Source of the DNA: Sorex araneus
Lineage: Eukaryota; Chordata; Mammalia; Eulipotyphla; Soricidae
Direction: 5' to 3'
DNA length: 64,000 nucleotides
Assembly: GCF_027595985.1 (NCBI RefSeq)
Contig: NC_073303.1
Location: 324,813,679-324,877,678 of the forward strand
A model generated the notes under the pieces. That model had not been told where the DNA came from, did not search any database, and saw only the letters and a program-made list of their open reading frames with translations. This document shows, in pieces, positions 1 through 11,953 of this stretch. The translations under genes and the position numbers were made by a program. Numbering within the stretch: position 1 is the first letter of the stretch; the number at the start of each line of letters is the position of its first letter.

Positions 1-396
1 CCCAGCACACCAAAACCAAGAAATTCAATCACTGCAACCAAGTGTGTGACCTCCATCAAGCACCGCAATCAGTGTGCTCAAACACAACTCATGTGTAAAA
101 GTGTGAAATTTCTGATGATTGCAAAAACAACAATAAAGAGAAGAGAAAGAGTGGAGGAAGTAAACACGATGTGAGAAAATTATATGGATATGGTTTTAGT
201 AGGTGTGAATTTCCTTCATAAAACAGCATCCACTGAGAAGGAAACAACATTCTAAGTGATAATTATTCTTACCAAAGGGGACTTTCCTGGTACTTATGTT
301 GCTCTTCTTTAAAAAAATTCTCAATATACTCCTAGGAAGCATATGTTTATGTTTTTTATATGATCAATTTTATGCTTAACTGCTATAATTATTTTA

Positions 397-640
397 TCAC
401 TGTTACTGTCACTGTCATCTCATTGCACATTGATTGCTCAAGCGGGTGCCAATAACATCTCCATTCGTCCCTGTCACATGCTAGTGTAGCCCAATGGAAT
501 CTGCTCGCTCTAGGAAAAGCATGTTGTTGTTACTATTTTTGGCATATCAAATACATCACGGGTAGCTTGCCAGGCTCTGCTGTACAGACGGGATATCCTC
601 GGTAGCTTGCCAGCCTCTCCAAGAGGGGCGAAGGCTTTGA
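397..640 (-). mobile_element. SOR-type SINE, antisense, 3' region diverged
   Basis: It shows the SOR body complement: CACTGTCACTGTCATC, TTGATTGCTCAAGCGGG, GGCATATCAAATACATCACG, and GGTAGCTTGCCAGGCTCTGC twice in partial form. The tRNA-like head is missing or unrecognisable, so the copy is truncated near 640. Confidence 0.75.
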
Positions 641-1403
641 GCTTATATAGCTGCGCCTGAGGTGGTTTGTGGGTGTGTCTCCCACATACCTAACTTTTGA
701 CTGTTTAATTTCTTGGTAAACTTGGCTCCAAGTTGTTTGGGTTTGGCCAAAGGCACAGCAGCAATTTTGGGGTATGTGGAAGTCTGAAGGCACCATCAGG
801 CTGCTGTTGCACTTACCCCACAGGTAGAGGTAGACCTGCTGGTGGCACCATACCCCTGAATTATTTTGTATCACTATATAATTCTTCTTTAGCAAAGAAT
901 AGCACTCAATATAACATTAAGTTATATTAAGACACAGGAAAGGTAAAAAATGTTGAGGTGACCAAGTTACAGATACCAACACCACTGAAGAGTGTTGATT
1001 AAGTTCTTCATAGAGACCTTTTCATAGGTCTCATGAAAAGCACAGGATCATGACTGCAAAGTCATGATTGTTATGCAATTCTAAGAGACCAAATCTGTCA
1101 AATTGATTGGAAGTCTGAAATGTCTAATTTGCAGAAATTTGTGAAAATGATATTGATAAGGGAAACTTTATCAATAAATAAACTTAATCAATAAAGGAGG
1201 GAACCCTTTGCCATACAGGACTCTAGTATTTTGATAATTACATTCTGTCTTCAAGGGGTATGTATGTGGGTGCAGTTTATTTACAATATTGTCCCATGAT
1301 AGAAATGATTAAAATTTCAGTTCAATATTTTAATGATCGGTCAAAATTTATGTGGCCAGATTGCACAGGTATAAGAACTTTCACTATGATAGGACCCCTA
1401 GAG
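641..1403. other. Unassigned AT-rich sequence
   Basis: No recognisable gene or repeat; the 533-895 minus-strand open frame is partly translated SOR SINE. Positions 1-396 likewise show nothing recognisable. Confidence 0.5.
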
Positions 1404-1420
1404 ACAAATGATCACATCCT

Positions 1421-2766
1421 GTTTTTATCAAAGATTAGATGATCATATATTTGGGGGCATGTGTCAGAGTATTCAACCTTGTTCCATTGGTCTGTGGCTC
1501 TGCCTTTTTTCCAGTATCATGCTGTTTTAATTACTACCGCTTTGTAGTAGAGTTTGAGGTTGGGAAGGTCGATTCCTCCCATTTCCCCCCCCCAATAATT
1601 GATTTAGCTATTTGTGGGGGCTTATTGTTCTATATGAATTTCAGGAGTGCTTGCTCCATTTCTTTGAAGAATGTCAAGGATATCCTTATAGGGATCACAT
1701 TGAATTTGTACAATGCTTTGGGGAGTATTGCCATTTTCACAATGTTAATTTTTCCAATCCATAAGCAGGGGATATGATTCCATTTCCTCGTGTCCTCTTT
1801 TATTTCCTGAAGTAGCGTATTGTAGTTTTCTTTATACAAATCCTTTACCTCCTTAGTTAAGCTGATTCTGAGGTACTTGATCTTTTGAGTCACAATTGTG
1901 AACGGCATTGCTTTTATCATTTCGCTTTATTCTCTCTCATTATTTGTGTATAGGAAAGCCATGGACTTTTGGGTATTGATTTTATAGCCTGCAACTTTAC
2001 TATACAAGTCTATTGTTTCTAAGAGTTTCTTGGTAGAGGTTTTAGGGTTCTCTAAGTATAGTATCATATCATCTGCAAAGAGTGAGAGCTTGATTTCTTC
2101 CTTTCCTACCTGAATGTCCTTAATACCTTTTTCTTGTCTAACCGCTATTGCAAGTACTTCCTGGTTAAAGAAACTTTGGTACATCTACACAATGGAATAC
2201 TATGCAGCTGTTAGAAAAGACAAAGTCATGAAATTTGAATATAACTGTATCAACATGGAAAGTATCATGTTGAGTGAAATGAGTCAGAAAGAAAGAGACA
2301 GACATAGAAAGATCGCAGTCATCTGTGGAGTATAAAGTAGCAGAATGGGACACTAACACCCAGGAGTAGTAGAGATAAGAACCAGGAGGTCTGCCCCACA
2401 GCTTGGAAATTGACCTCACATGCTAAGGGAAAAGGTAGCAGAGATAGAGAAGGGAACACCTAGTAGAGAATTTTGGGAGGACCCACTCAGGTTGAAAGCT
2501 GCATACCAAAAATAGATTATAGACCAAACATAATGGCCACTCAATACCTATGTTGCAAACTACAACACCCAACAGGAGAGAGAACAAAAGGTAATGCCCT
2601 GCCGCAGAGGCAGGTGGGGGTGGTGGGTGTTGGGGTGGGGGTGGTGGGAGGGATACTGGAAATATTGGTGGGGGAGAATGGGCACCAAATGCAAACATGA
2701 AAGTTCATAAGTTTGTAACTGTACCTCACGGTGATTCATTAATAAAAATAAAAGAGAAAAAAAACA
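1421..2766 (+). mobile_element. 5'-inverted (twin-primed) L1 fragment with TSD
   Basis: Positions about 1421-2160 read antisense as L1 ORF2 from the reverse transcriptase FADD block to just past the [10 protein letters not shown] region. At about 2160 the orientation flips and 2161-2335 reads sense as the ORF2 C-terminus ([16 protein letters not shown]), followed by the G-rich 3'UTR and an A-rich tail to 2766. Flanking direct repeats of 17 nt with one mismatch, ACAAATGATC(A)(C/T)ATCCT, lie at 1404-1420 and 2767-2783, proving a single insertion. The inversion plus deletion at the joint is the signature of twin priming. Confidence 0.92.
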
Positions 2767-3172
2767 ACAAATGATCATATCCTTCGTGGTGTGCATTTCT
2801 ATTTTGACTAGATGCCATTTCAGGCCCAGGAAGTCATGCACACCTTGATATCGGATTGTTTTGACCCTCATAGAAGACACAACCATTCACTCATCCCCTC
2901 TCTCTGGGGCCCTGGAGTAGGAAAAGGCCTGTTTGCGTGTGGGTCAATTCCAAAGAGAAACTCACTATTGAGCATAGGTGTCCTTAGTTCTAAGTCATCC
3001 CACTGGAATCACTCTAAATGGTATGATCTGTCTCATTTTAACTTTCTCTTTTGGTTTCTTGAAAATTCTTTATCCTAGTCTTTTGAAATAAATCTAATAC
3101 ACAGAAATAATTTTGCTTTATTTTCAGTTGTTCTCAAAATATTTAAGGATAACCACAGAATTTAGTATTTTC

Positions 3173-4866
3173 TTTGTTAAAATTTTTTTATTAGAGAATC
3201 ACTGTGAGATAGAGTTACAAACTTATGAACTTTCTTGTTGACTTTCAGTCATACAGTGATTGTTTACTCATTCCTCCATCAGTGCCCATTCTCCTCCACC
3301 AGTGTTTCCAGTATCCCTCCCACCACTCCCATCCTATCCCCCAACACCCCACCCTGCATCTGCAGCAAGGCATTCCCTTTTATTCTCTCTCCTTTTCAGT
3401 ATTGTAGTTTGCAATACAGGTATTGAGTGGCCACCATGTTCGGTCTATGGTCTACTTTCAGCACGCATCTTTCAACTTGAATGGGTCCTCCCAATATCTT
3501 CTACTTGGTGTTCCCTTCTCTATCTCAGCTTCCCTACCCCCCAGTATGTGAGGCCAGTTTCCAAGCTGTGGGGCAGAGCTCCTGGTCCTTAATTCTACTA
3601 CTCTTGGGTGTTAGTCTCCCACTCTGTTACTTTATATTCCACAGATGAGTGTGATCTTTCTATATCTATCTCTCTCTGATTCATTTCACTTAACATGATA
3701 CTTTCCATGTTGATCCACTTATATTCAAATTTCATGACTTCGTCATTTCTAACAGCTGCACAGTATTCCATTGTGTAGATGTACCAAAGTTTCTTTAACC
3801 AGTCATCTTTTTTTGGGCACTCGGGTTTTTTCCGGATTTTGGCTATTGTGAGCAGTACTGCAATGAACATACAAATGCAGATGTCATTTCTACTATACCT
3901 TTTTGCCTCTCTGGGATATATTCCCAGAAGTGGTATAGCTGGGTCAAATGGGAGCTCAATTTCTAATTTTTTGAGAATCAGTCCAAAAGGGCTGAACCAC
4001 TCGGCATTCCCATCAACAGTGAAGGAGAGTTCCTTTCTCCCCAAATCTGTGTCAACACTGGTTGCTTTTGTTCTTTTGGATGTGGGCCAGTCTCTGTGGT
4101 GTGAAATGATATCTCGTTGTTTTAATCTGCATCTCCCTGATGATTAGTGATGTAGAGCATTTTCTCAGATGTCTTTTAGCCATTCGGATTTCTTTTTTGA
4201 GAAAATTTCTGTTCACTTCCACCCCCTATTTTCTGATGGGGTTGGATGTTTTCTTCTTGTAGAATTCAGCCAGTGCCTTGTATATCCTTGATATCAAGCC
4301 CTTATCAGATGGGTATTGGGTGACTATCCTTTCCCATTCTGTAGACTGTCTTTGTATTTTGGTCACTGTTTCTTTTGAGGTGCAGAAGCTTCTTAGTTTA
4401 AGATAGTCCCATTTGTTTATCTCTGTTTTCACTTGCTTGGCCAGTGGCGTATCATCTTTGAAAATACCTTTAGCATCAATGTCGTGGAGGGTCTTGTCAA
4501 CCTTGTCTTCCATGTACCTTATGGATTCTGGTCTGATGTTGAGGTCTTTAATTCACTTTGACATGACTTTTGTACATGGTATTAGGTAGGGATCTGAGCC
4601 CATTTTTTTGCATGTAGTTCTCCAGTTTTGCCAGCACCATTTGTTGAATAGGATTTCCTTGCTCCACTTCACATTTCTTGCTCCCTTATTAAAGATTAGA
4701 TGATCATATATTTGAGGGTGTGGTGTCAGGATATTCCACCCTGTTCTATTGGTCTACGGCTCTGCCTTTGTTCCAGTACCATGCTGTTTTAATTATTACC
4801 GCTTTGTAGTAGAGATTGAGGTTGGAGAGGGTGATTCCTCCCATATTCTTTTTACCAAGAGTCAGC
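3173..4866 (-). mobile_element. 5'-truncated L1 insertion with 13-bp TSD
   Basis: Antisense L1 begins with the T-rich complement of the tail near 3175, then the 3'UTR (3195-3595), the ORF2 C-terminus (minus frame 3598-4044 with YIYTMEYCAAVRNDEV) and upstream ORF2 to the LGKK-GGITL region near 4860. A perfect TSD ATTTAGTATTTTC occurs at 3160-3172 and 4867-4879. ORF2 is broken by several stops and shifts. Confidence 0.9.
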
Positions 4867-4879
4867 ATTTAGTATTTTC

Positions 4880-7103
4880 ATTTTCAAACTTAAGACATGG
4901 GTATTCTTAACTTTTATTCCAATGGAATGGAATTTATCTGTAGATATAACCTGGAAATAAGACAGTAAGAGTATGAAAACTTTAGGCAAATTTTGTAGTC
5001 TTTCTGAACCCACATATTCTATTTTGCAAAATGGGAATAATAATAATGCTGTATTGATTATTTATGGTTGCATAGTGTCATAGACTCAGAAGCATTTATT
5101 AGGTTCATCCTTTTGTTGTGTTTTGCTAATGCTTTAGATTGGATTGACTAGTCACAGCTGAGCTTGCAGAGGTGTCTGAAGTCAGCTGACAGGTTGTCTG
5201 CATGCTGGTTCATGCAGGGTGTCCTCATTTATGCCTGGTGATCAGATGTAGGCAGCAGTGACAAGTTTGTATGGAACAGGAAGTTTCCCCCATCCCTCTG
5301 TGTTCTCATACTGATTAAGCAATCAAATTAGCATCAGACAGATTTGTAAGAGAAAAGAAGAAATTAAGTGTGAGTGGCTTCTCAAATAAAAGAAACAATG
5401 TGAGGGCACTGATAGAGCTAAGGGATCAGTGCACATAGCACACACCCACTGGAAGTATCATAGTCCACTCCACTTGCTAGCATCACAGTCACAGCATCAT
5501 TCACATGGTCATCCAGTTTCAAGAGGTAGGGAACTGCTTCTTTGTAGGAAGACTACAGGATTATTTTTGAAATCTATCCCAAATATCAGACATACATCAG
5601 CATAAGAATTAAATGGAAAGAACTGGGTGCAGCCTTGGCACATAGTAGGCATATACATAGTTAACATAATTAATCTTGATGTTCCTCCTCTGTGATATTA
5701 TTGTCTGGCGAGCAGAGAGAAACCTGGAGACCTCAACCTGTAAGAAAAGACGATGGAATTAACTAGACATTAAAAATTGTCTAGTAAAAATCTCTATTAG
5801 TTTTTAGAGATGTGCAGGATATAATTTTAAGGTTTCATCACATTATTATTGCTTCCCCATCCTGCCTGGAGGCACAAAATAGAGACTATCAAATATTATA
5901 GGCCTTTCATTCTATTTTTTACTATCTGCGTGCTGGATAATAAATTTAAATGGGAGAAACTGAAAAGTAAGATGACCTCTTTCCTACCAATTGTAGCAGT
6001 GCAAAATTCATGTCTACACTGAGAACTGCAACATCTTTTTATAAGGAGAAAAATGACTTGGTAGTTGAGATAATGTATAATGTCTTCTGCAAAGGTGATA
6101 AAAATAGCCTGTCCATGGAGCTGGTCCCACCTTGGGAAATTTCACTGAACGCATTTTAATGGCAACCAATCTTAACAGAACTGGATTTTTTCCCCCATTC
6201 TCTCTTTCCATTGTGTCTAAATAAATATCTTTCTTTCGCTTATCTATTTCAAAACATGATTTTAAAATATTGAAGTTATCTTTCTCTTGCCTCTTAAAGA
6301 TGCTGTTCTAAGGCAAGAACCAAAAGGTTTTTTCCCTCCTGCATTTAATCTGTAATTTTGTAGGTTATACTCATTTGCAGATTTAGAAAGTGCCTTTTAT
6401 TCTTCTCTAAGTGTTAAAGCAATTTAGATTAATGGGCCTCGACTCTTTGATACCCATTTTTAAGGCATTTCAAAATGTGTGGAAGACGGTACCCTTTCAT
6501 ATATGATAAGTAAAAATCTTGGCAGATGAAAGACTTTTTTCTTTTTGTTTTTGCACAAAAGAAATCTTTGGGGCTATAGAAAACGGCAGAGGAGAGAGGA
6601 AAGATCTTCCATATTGCAATTTTCTTCTTTTTTCCTTTCCTAGGGAAACCCTACCCTTTGCAGTTGCCTGCAGAAAGGTAAAGGATATAGCATGAGGCCA
6701 ACTCCATAGAGAAGGCATAAAGAAGGGCTCATGGTGAACCGCCCCATTGTTTGCACCTTTGGTCACCACTTGTTTCCAAAATAAATTATTTACAGAGGCT
6801 GATATTCCACGTGCGTGATGCTCCTACATCAGTGTGTGAGCTGGGTTCCTTATGGGCCAGAGAGTTGGCTGTCAGAAGCCCTGAGTGGTGGCGATGGCCA
6901 GAGGGGCTGGGTCTATGTGTCCCTCGACCCCAATCCTGGGACATCTCGTGTCAGCTCAGCTCGGCCAGGCCAGGGAGCCCCGGCTGGACAGTTGAGTCAC
7001 ATCTTGGCACTTACAGTTTGCCAGGTTCTAGACTCCAGTGCCTTGGAGGGGGAGGGGCGCAGCTTTTCTTAAGAAAGATCTGGCTAGGCAGCTGGCCCAG
7101 CTT

Positions 7104-7104
<1 letters not shown>
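4880..7104. other. Unassigned sequence with faint MIR-like pieces
   Basis: AAAATGGGAATAATAATAAT (5031-5050) and CTTGGCACATAGTAGGC (5634-5650) resemble MIR fragments. Nothing else is recognised. Confidence 0.4.

Positions 7105-7156
<52 letters not shown>
7105..7156. repeat. (GT)26 microsatellite
   Basis: Uninterrupted GT dinucleotide run of 52 nt. Confidence 0.98.
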
Positions 7157-7158
<2 letters not shown>

Positions 7159-9021
7159 CTGTCCATTTGCCTGTGTGAACACAGATTCATTTCCCCCCCT
7201 TTATTTAATTGGAAAAGTGCCAGAATGCAGATGAATGACAACCTGAGCAGAAGCTTCCAGTGAAACACACAGAGAGGGCTGGAGTTGTCCAGAGGAGGCA
7301 CAGGCAGTGTGGGAGAAGCCAGAGGCTGCCTGCGCACTTCCCCGTGGCAGCCACGTCTCCACTCTCTTGATCGGGTCAGGAAAGGCCACTCCAGAGGTTT
7401 CTTGCAGTAACATCACCAGGGGCACATTTTATTGCTTCTTCCTTCAAGTGTATCACACTTTGGTTTTGTTTATCAATTTGTGCCTAGTTGTTAGGTCAGA
7501 GTCACTCTTCAGAATTCCCCAACTGTCGAAAACCAGTAAAATCAATTTTATTTTGTGGGCAAGGTTTTTCATAAAACACAAAAATCAAGTGAAAATTTCC
7601 CCTTTTCTTTAAAATTTGTATTTACTCTTTTATATTTTGGGACCCCTAAGGAGTGCTCCGGTGCTCCTGGTGGTTCTCAGCTGGCCAAGCCTGCAGCCTG
7701 CTGTGACGGCTGGGAGGGGCAGGGGGAGTGGTCTGCCTGCCAATGAGTGTCTGGAGCATCCCGGGGGGGGGGGGTGTGGGGCTCCAGAGCTGTCCTGGAA
7801 GATTCTTGGGTGATCATGTGGTGCTGGGGGTCAAACAGGAGTTGACCACTACATGGATGCCTCTTAATCCCATGTACTGTCTCCCTGGTCCCTTCTTTCT
7901 TAATCTGAAAAATATAGACACTCTAGGTAGCTGCATAGATTAGGATCTCCCAACAAAACCTCCCAAATCCATCGAGAGAAGGAAGAGAATAAAGCACCAC
8001 ATGCAGTGCAACTCTTAGCAGCACCGAAGACAGAGAATGCTGGATTAGAAAAGTCAATTCCACCCTCAGTAGGCACTTTCGCGTGTTTTCACCTGAGGGG
8101 AGCAGATACAAGGGCAGCTGGGAAAAACACGGGGGCAGGGGGCAGGGGGAAGAGGGCAGAGGGCAGAGAGCAGGGGCAGGGGGCAGTGGGCAGGGGCAGG
8201 GGGAAGGCAAAACTGAACTCCAACTTAACTCAGCAAAATGCTAAGGGTATAACTAGAGGGAGGTTTTCAGAAGGTATTGTCTTGTGATGGGGAGAGAAGC
8301 TAAAAAGAAAGACAAATGAACTCTTTGGATTATGGGCAGCATGTAGAAAAGAAAAGAAGTCTGAGGGTCCTGCTAGCTAAGAGAAAAGCAAAAAAGCTTC
8401 CCTTAATTCCTTCCTGTGACCCTGGCAATCAGTCATTCATGAAAGGAGTCATATTTACCTCTGAGACTGACAGAGAAGTGCCTTTGGGTAAGGAATTTTG
8501 TAGTTTCCTTCTCACTGATAAAGGGGGTAGTGAAACTGAGTGTATTGTCCTAAAACAACAACAATAAAAACCTTCACTGATAAAATTCTGCTTCCCCCAA
8601 ATGATCACTATGCAGGAGACAGGTGTAACAAAACTCTCAAAACTGAATTAAGTACCAACAAACAGGCGTTTCAGGGCACACAACACCACCTTGCTTCAGA
8701 ATTTTAAATGCTAAGCCAAGGACAGGCAAAGATAGGAATAAATGAAAAATGAGTTGATTGATTTCAGGAAAGGAAAGGAAGAAAAGGCAAAATTACCTCA
8801 ACTGAAAAATAAGTTGCAAGGCCCACAAGGGGGAATCAAATAAAATGAGAACTTGAAGAACGGTAGGGAAATAGCAAAAAGTATGAAAAAACTATAAAGA
8901 AAGAAGCAAAAAGAGCTCAGAGACAAGGCACTGAAATACAAGGCTGGCAAAGAGAAAACCACATGGGAGACTGGAAAGAAAACCAAAGAGTAGAGCAAAA
9001 CTGATCTTTAAGTCTATAACG
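7157..9021. other. Unassigned sequence
   Basis: Contains a G-run (7760-7772), a G-rich minisatellite and a possible old antisense SINE at about 7640-7890. Open frames here lack recognisable domains. Confidence 0.4.
8130..8207. repeat. G-rich minisatellite
   Basis: Irregular repeats of GGGCAGGGG and GGGCAGAG units, about 78 nt. Confidence 0.85.
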
Positions 9022-9180
9022 CAGGGCAGAAGAAGTGGTGCAGCAGGCAACCTGCTTTCCACCTACGAGCTGACTGAGTTTGGTCCCCGGAACACTGCCA
9101 AGAGTGATCCCAAGAACAGAGCCAGGACAGCCCTGAGCACCAATGGTGCTCCCCCACCAAACAAAACAACACAAAAAAAG
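9022..9180 (+). mobile_element. Short-type SINE (diverged)
   Basis: Sense: AGTGATCCCAAGAACAGAGC, CAGCCCTGAGCACC and a tail of AAACAAAACAAC. Confidence 0.7.
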
Positions 9181-10161
9181 GCTATGATACAGGAAAAAAG
9201 TTTTAGAAAAAAAAGGAAAATTGACCCTATACTTTTAATTGGGGAGGGGAATGATTAAGAACAGTCAGCTTTGTGCCATGCCCTAGGGAAAATACTAAGA
9301 TTTAAACATAAAGAAAAATTTCTTATGCCTTCCAAAACAAAAGATACAATGATATACAAGGGCAAAAGAATAAGACTTTCCAATATTACAATGAAGTCAA
9401 CAATTAAGCAGTCATGAAAGCTACAAACTAACGATGTTATTTCTAACCAAGGTATTCTTCCAAGTATAAAGGTTATAGGAAAGATGTGTAATCGAATCCC
9501 CTTTTTTGATGCAGAAGTGGCCAGATTCCTTAGACTCCTGCTATAGATTACCAAGTGAAATCTGGTTGAAATGCCCAAATTTAGCAGAATATCATAGGGC
9601 TATCATCGGCTTCCTCCATTTTCAGATGACCCACAGACACCAGCTAGGGCTCCTAACAGTGATCCCGTTGGACAGCCCTGGAAATTCATTACAGAAGCCG
9701 CCAGGGCCAAAGGCAGCAATGAAGAATGTCAATAAAAGTTTTCAAAATGCAAGGAAAGAATTACGCTTTGAAAGAAGTGAAGGGTGTCTTAGAGTAGCTT
9801 AAAACAATGTCAAAATGGCCCACAGCACTCTCTGAGAATTTGCTTGCCTCTCATCCCTGCTACACTTAGATTTATAGTAGCTAGAATTGTAAATACCAAA
9901 ACATCAAGCAATCTATGAACATTTCAGGAGTGCAAGAAAGAGGGCTAGCATTCCAGAGACAGGGAATTCCTCATCACGCACTGTCTTGAGCAGAGTGAGA
10001 CTTGCTCATTGCTCAGGGCACCAGCAGTAGTAGCTCCCTTACTGTGGTGAGCCAGACTTTTAAATCAGGCTTGAGCTGACAAGAATCAATTCAAAGACAT
10101 TTACTCCCCCTGAACTTTGAGTCTGTGAAATGCCTTTTCTTCTGTAAGCTTGCAAAATTTG

Positions 10162-10216
<55 letters not shown>

Positions 10217-10713
10217 GACCCCAATGCTGTGTTCTTGATGGACCCTTTGCAAAGGGGGTTAAATATGCCATAAAATTCACCAACAACTCTCTTGCTATTA
10301 CATAAACAGCTAAATCACATTATTATTTTGGTCTCATACATCACACACCCACCCTCTTCCCTCACCACTCAGATTCTATTCTTTCCCCCCACTTACAAGA
10401 ACGTTAAAGGTTCTGGCTTAGCATCTCAAACTAATTCATGAACAAAAACCAGAAAACAAAAAATGTGTGTGACCTTCAAAATGATGGGGGAAATTTCAAT
10501 GAAAGGATTTATAGTAAGCAACTAATAAATACAACTTTAGATCCCTGTGTACAATAATTCAGAACAACGGTGGGAGAATAATAAAAAATATGCTAAATGT
10601 TAGGCATCAGCATACATTCTCACCACCCATCAAGAAATAATTCAACCAAAACTGGAAAGACCAGGGCACAGAAAGAAGAAAAATTAACCCCACCAAATGC
10701 TATAAAGACAGCT
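9181..10713. other. Unassigned AT-rich sequence upstream of L1
   Basis: Apart from the CT microsatellite nothing is recognised. Part of 10.3-10.7 kb could be L1 5' leader if the element is longer than called. Confidence 0.4.
10164..10216. repeat. (CT)n microsatellite
   Basis: TC run with one interruption (TTT near 10208) about 500 nt upstream of the L1 leader. Confidence 0.97.
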
Positions 10714-10941
10714 AATAAAAGCTGTCTATAAATAAAAATAAAATAACAATAGACTAATGACAATTTAGAGCGTATGAGTGCAAATTTGATTGCAAGAACA
10801 AAACCAAAGCCTTCTTAAAAAATAAATGGAAAATTAAAAACCAAAAGAATACCAATAAAAACAAAAACATCACACAGAAAAAGAAACGGCGAGTTTCCTC
10901 CCAAACTAACAAGTTCTCCAGATAGTAAAGCCCATAACAAC

Positions 10942-11895
10942 ATGAAGAAACAGAGAAAATCCCCAAGACCAGGAGAGAGCCAAGAAAATATCTCACTAAC
11001 CTCAGCAGCGACCTCCCAGAAATACACCCTCCTCTCAGATAAAGAATTCAGAGAGGAAATTGTGAGGATGGTTCATGAACTCAAAGAAACTATGGAACGA
11101 ACATCCAATAAATTAAGGGAGGATATGGATGCAGCATTGGAACGCTCCACCAAGATAATCCAGGAAGAAATGAGAGCAGAAATTTCAAAGCTACGAACAG
11201 AAGTCACACAACTAAAAGAATCAGTAGATGAAATTAAAAACTCCGTAGGAGCCCTCAATAGTAGAATGACTACAGCCGAAGACAGAATCAGTGAGCTTGA
11301 AGATGAGCTGCACAAAGCATATAGGCAAAAACAAATAATGGCAAAAGACCTCAAAATGGCTCTAGAGCGAGTTAGAGTCCTAGGGTATGACCTCAGGAGA
11401 AACAATATAAGAATTATGGGAGTGCCGGAACCACACAGAACCAATCCCAATGAAAAAAACACCATTAAAGACATCATTGCTAAAAAATTCCCAGAGCTAG
11501 AGAATGCGGACATCCAGATCCAAGGAGTCCGAAGGGTGCCAGCTAAAAGGGACCCAAATAGAAAATCCCCAAGGCATATCATAGTCAGAATGATGGATGC
11601 CGTGGATAGAGACACAATACTGCAAGCAGCAAGATCAAAGAAGGAGATCATATACAAAGGCGCACCCCTTAGATTCACAGCAGACCTATCAGAAGAAACC
11701 CTCCAAGCCCGAAGACAATGGTGGGATATAGTGAAAAAACTTCATGAAATGAATGCCTCACCAAGAATACTCTACCCGGCTAAACTCTCAGTTAAACTTG
11801 AAGGAACCATACACTATTTCATGGACAAGCAACAGCTCAGGAACTTCATAGACTCAAGACCAAATTTAAAAGAAGGACTCAAAGGGCTACTATAA
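10942..11895 (+). CDS. L1 ORF1 protein (RNA-binding chaperone), intact
   Basis: This 317-residue frame encodes the L1 ORF1 protein, which coats L1 RNA as a trimer and acts as a nucleic-acid chaperone. A lysine/arginine-rich start is followed by a heptad-like coiled coil (about residues 35-145, rich in E, L and K). The RRM-like domain follows, with NNIRIMGVPE at residues 153-162, and then the C-terminal domain (about 240-317, including LRFTADLS and ARRQWWDIVKKL). The length is close to that of other mammalian L1 ORF1 proteins (about 340). There is no stop or frameshift, in contrast to ORF2 downstream. The ATG at 10942 is the first in frame. Confidence 0.92.
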   Translation: MKKQRKSPRPGESQENISLTSAATSQKYTLLSDKEFREEIVRMVHELKETMERTSNKLREDMDAALERSTKIIQEEMRAEISKLRTEVTQLKESVDEIKNSVGALNSRMTTAEDRISELEDELHKAYRQKQIMAKDLKMALERVRVLGYDLRRNNIRIMGVPEPHRTNPNEKNTIKDIIAKKFPELENADIQIQGVRRVPAKRDPNRKSPRHIIVRMMDAVDRDTILQAARSKKEIIYKGAPLRFTADLSEETLQARRQWWDIVKKLHEMNASPRILYPAKLSVKLEGTIHYFMDKQQLRNFIDSRPNLKEGLKGLL

Positions 11896-11953
11896 GACAA
11901 GGAAAAAGACCTATAAGAACAACAAACCCTACAGAAAAATGGCACAAAATCCC

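Noticed and set aside
6751-7263. 170-residue frame with a VCVCVC run
   Set aside because: Runs through the GT microsatellite; no domain.
11073-11678. 201-residue open frame antisense to L1 ORF1
   Set aside because: Mirror of the intact ORF1 codons; composition is rich in S, I and L as expected for an antisense shadow.
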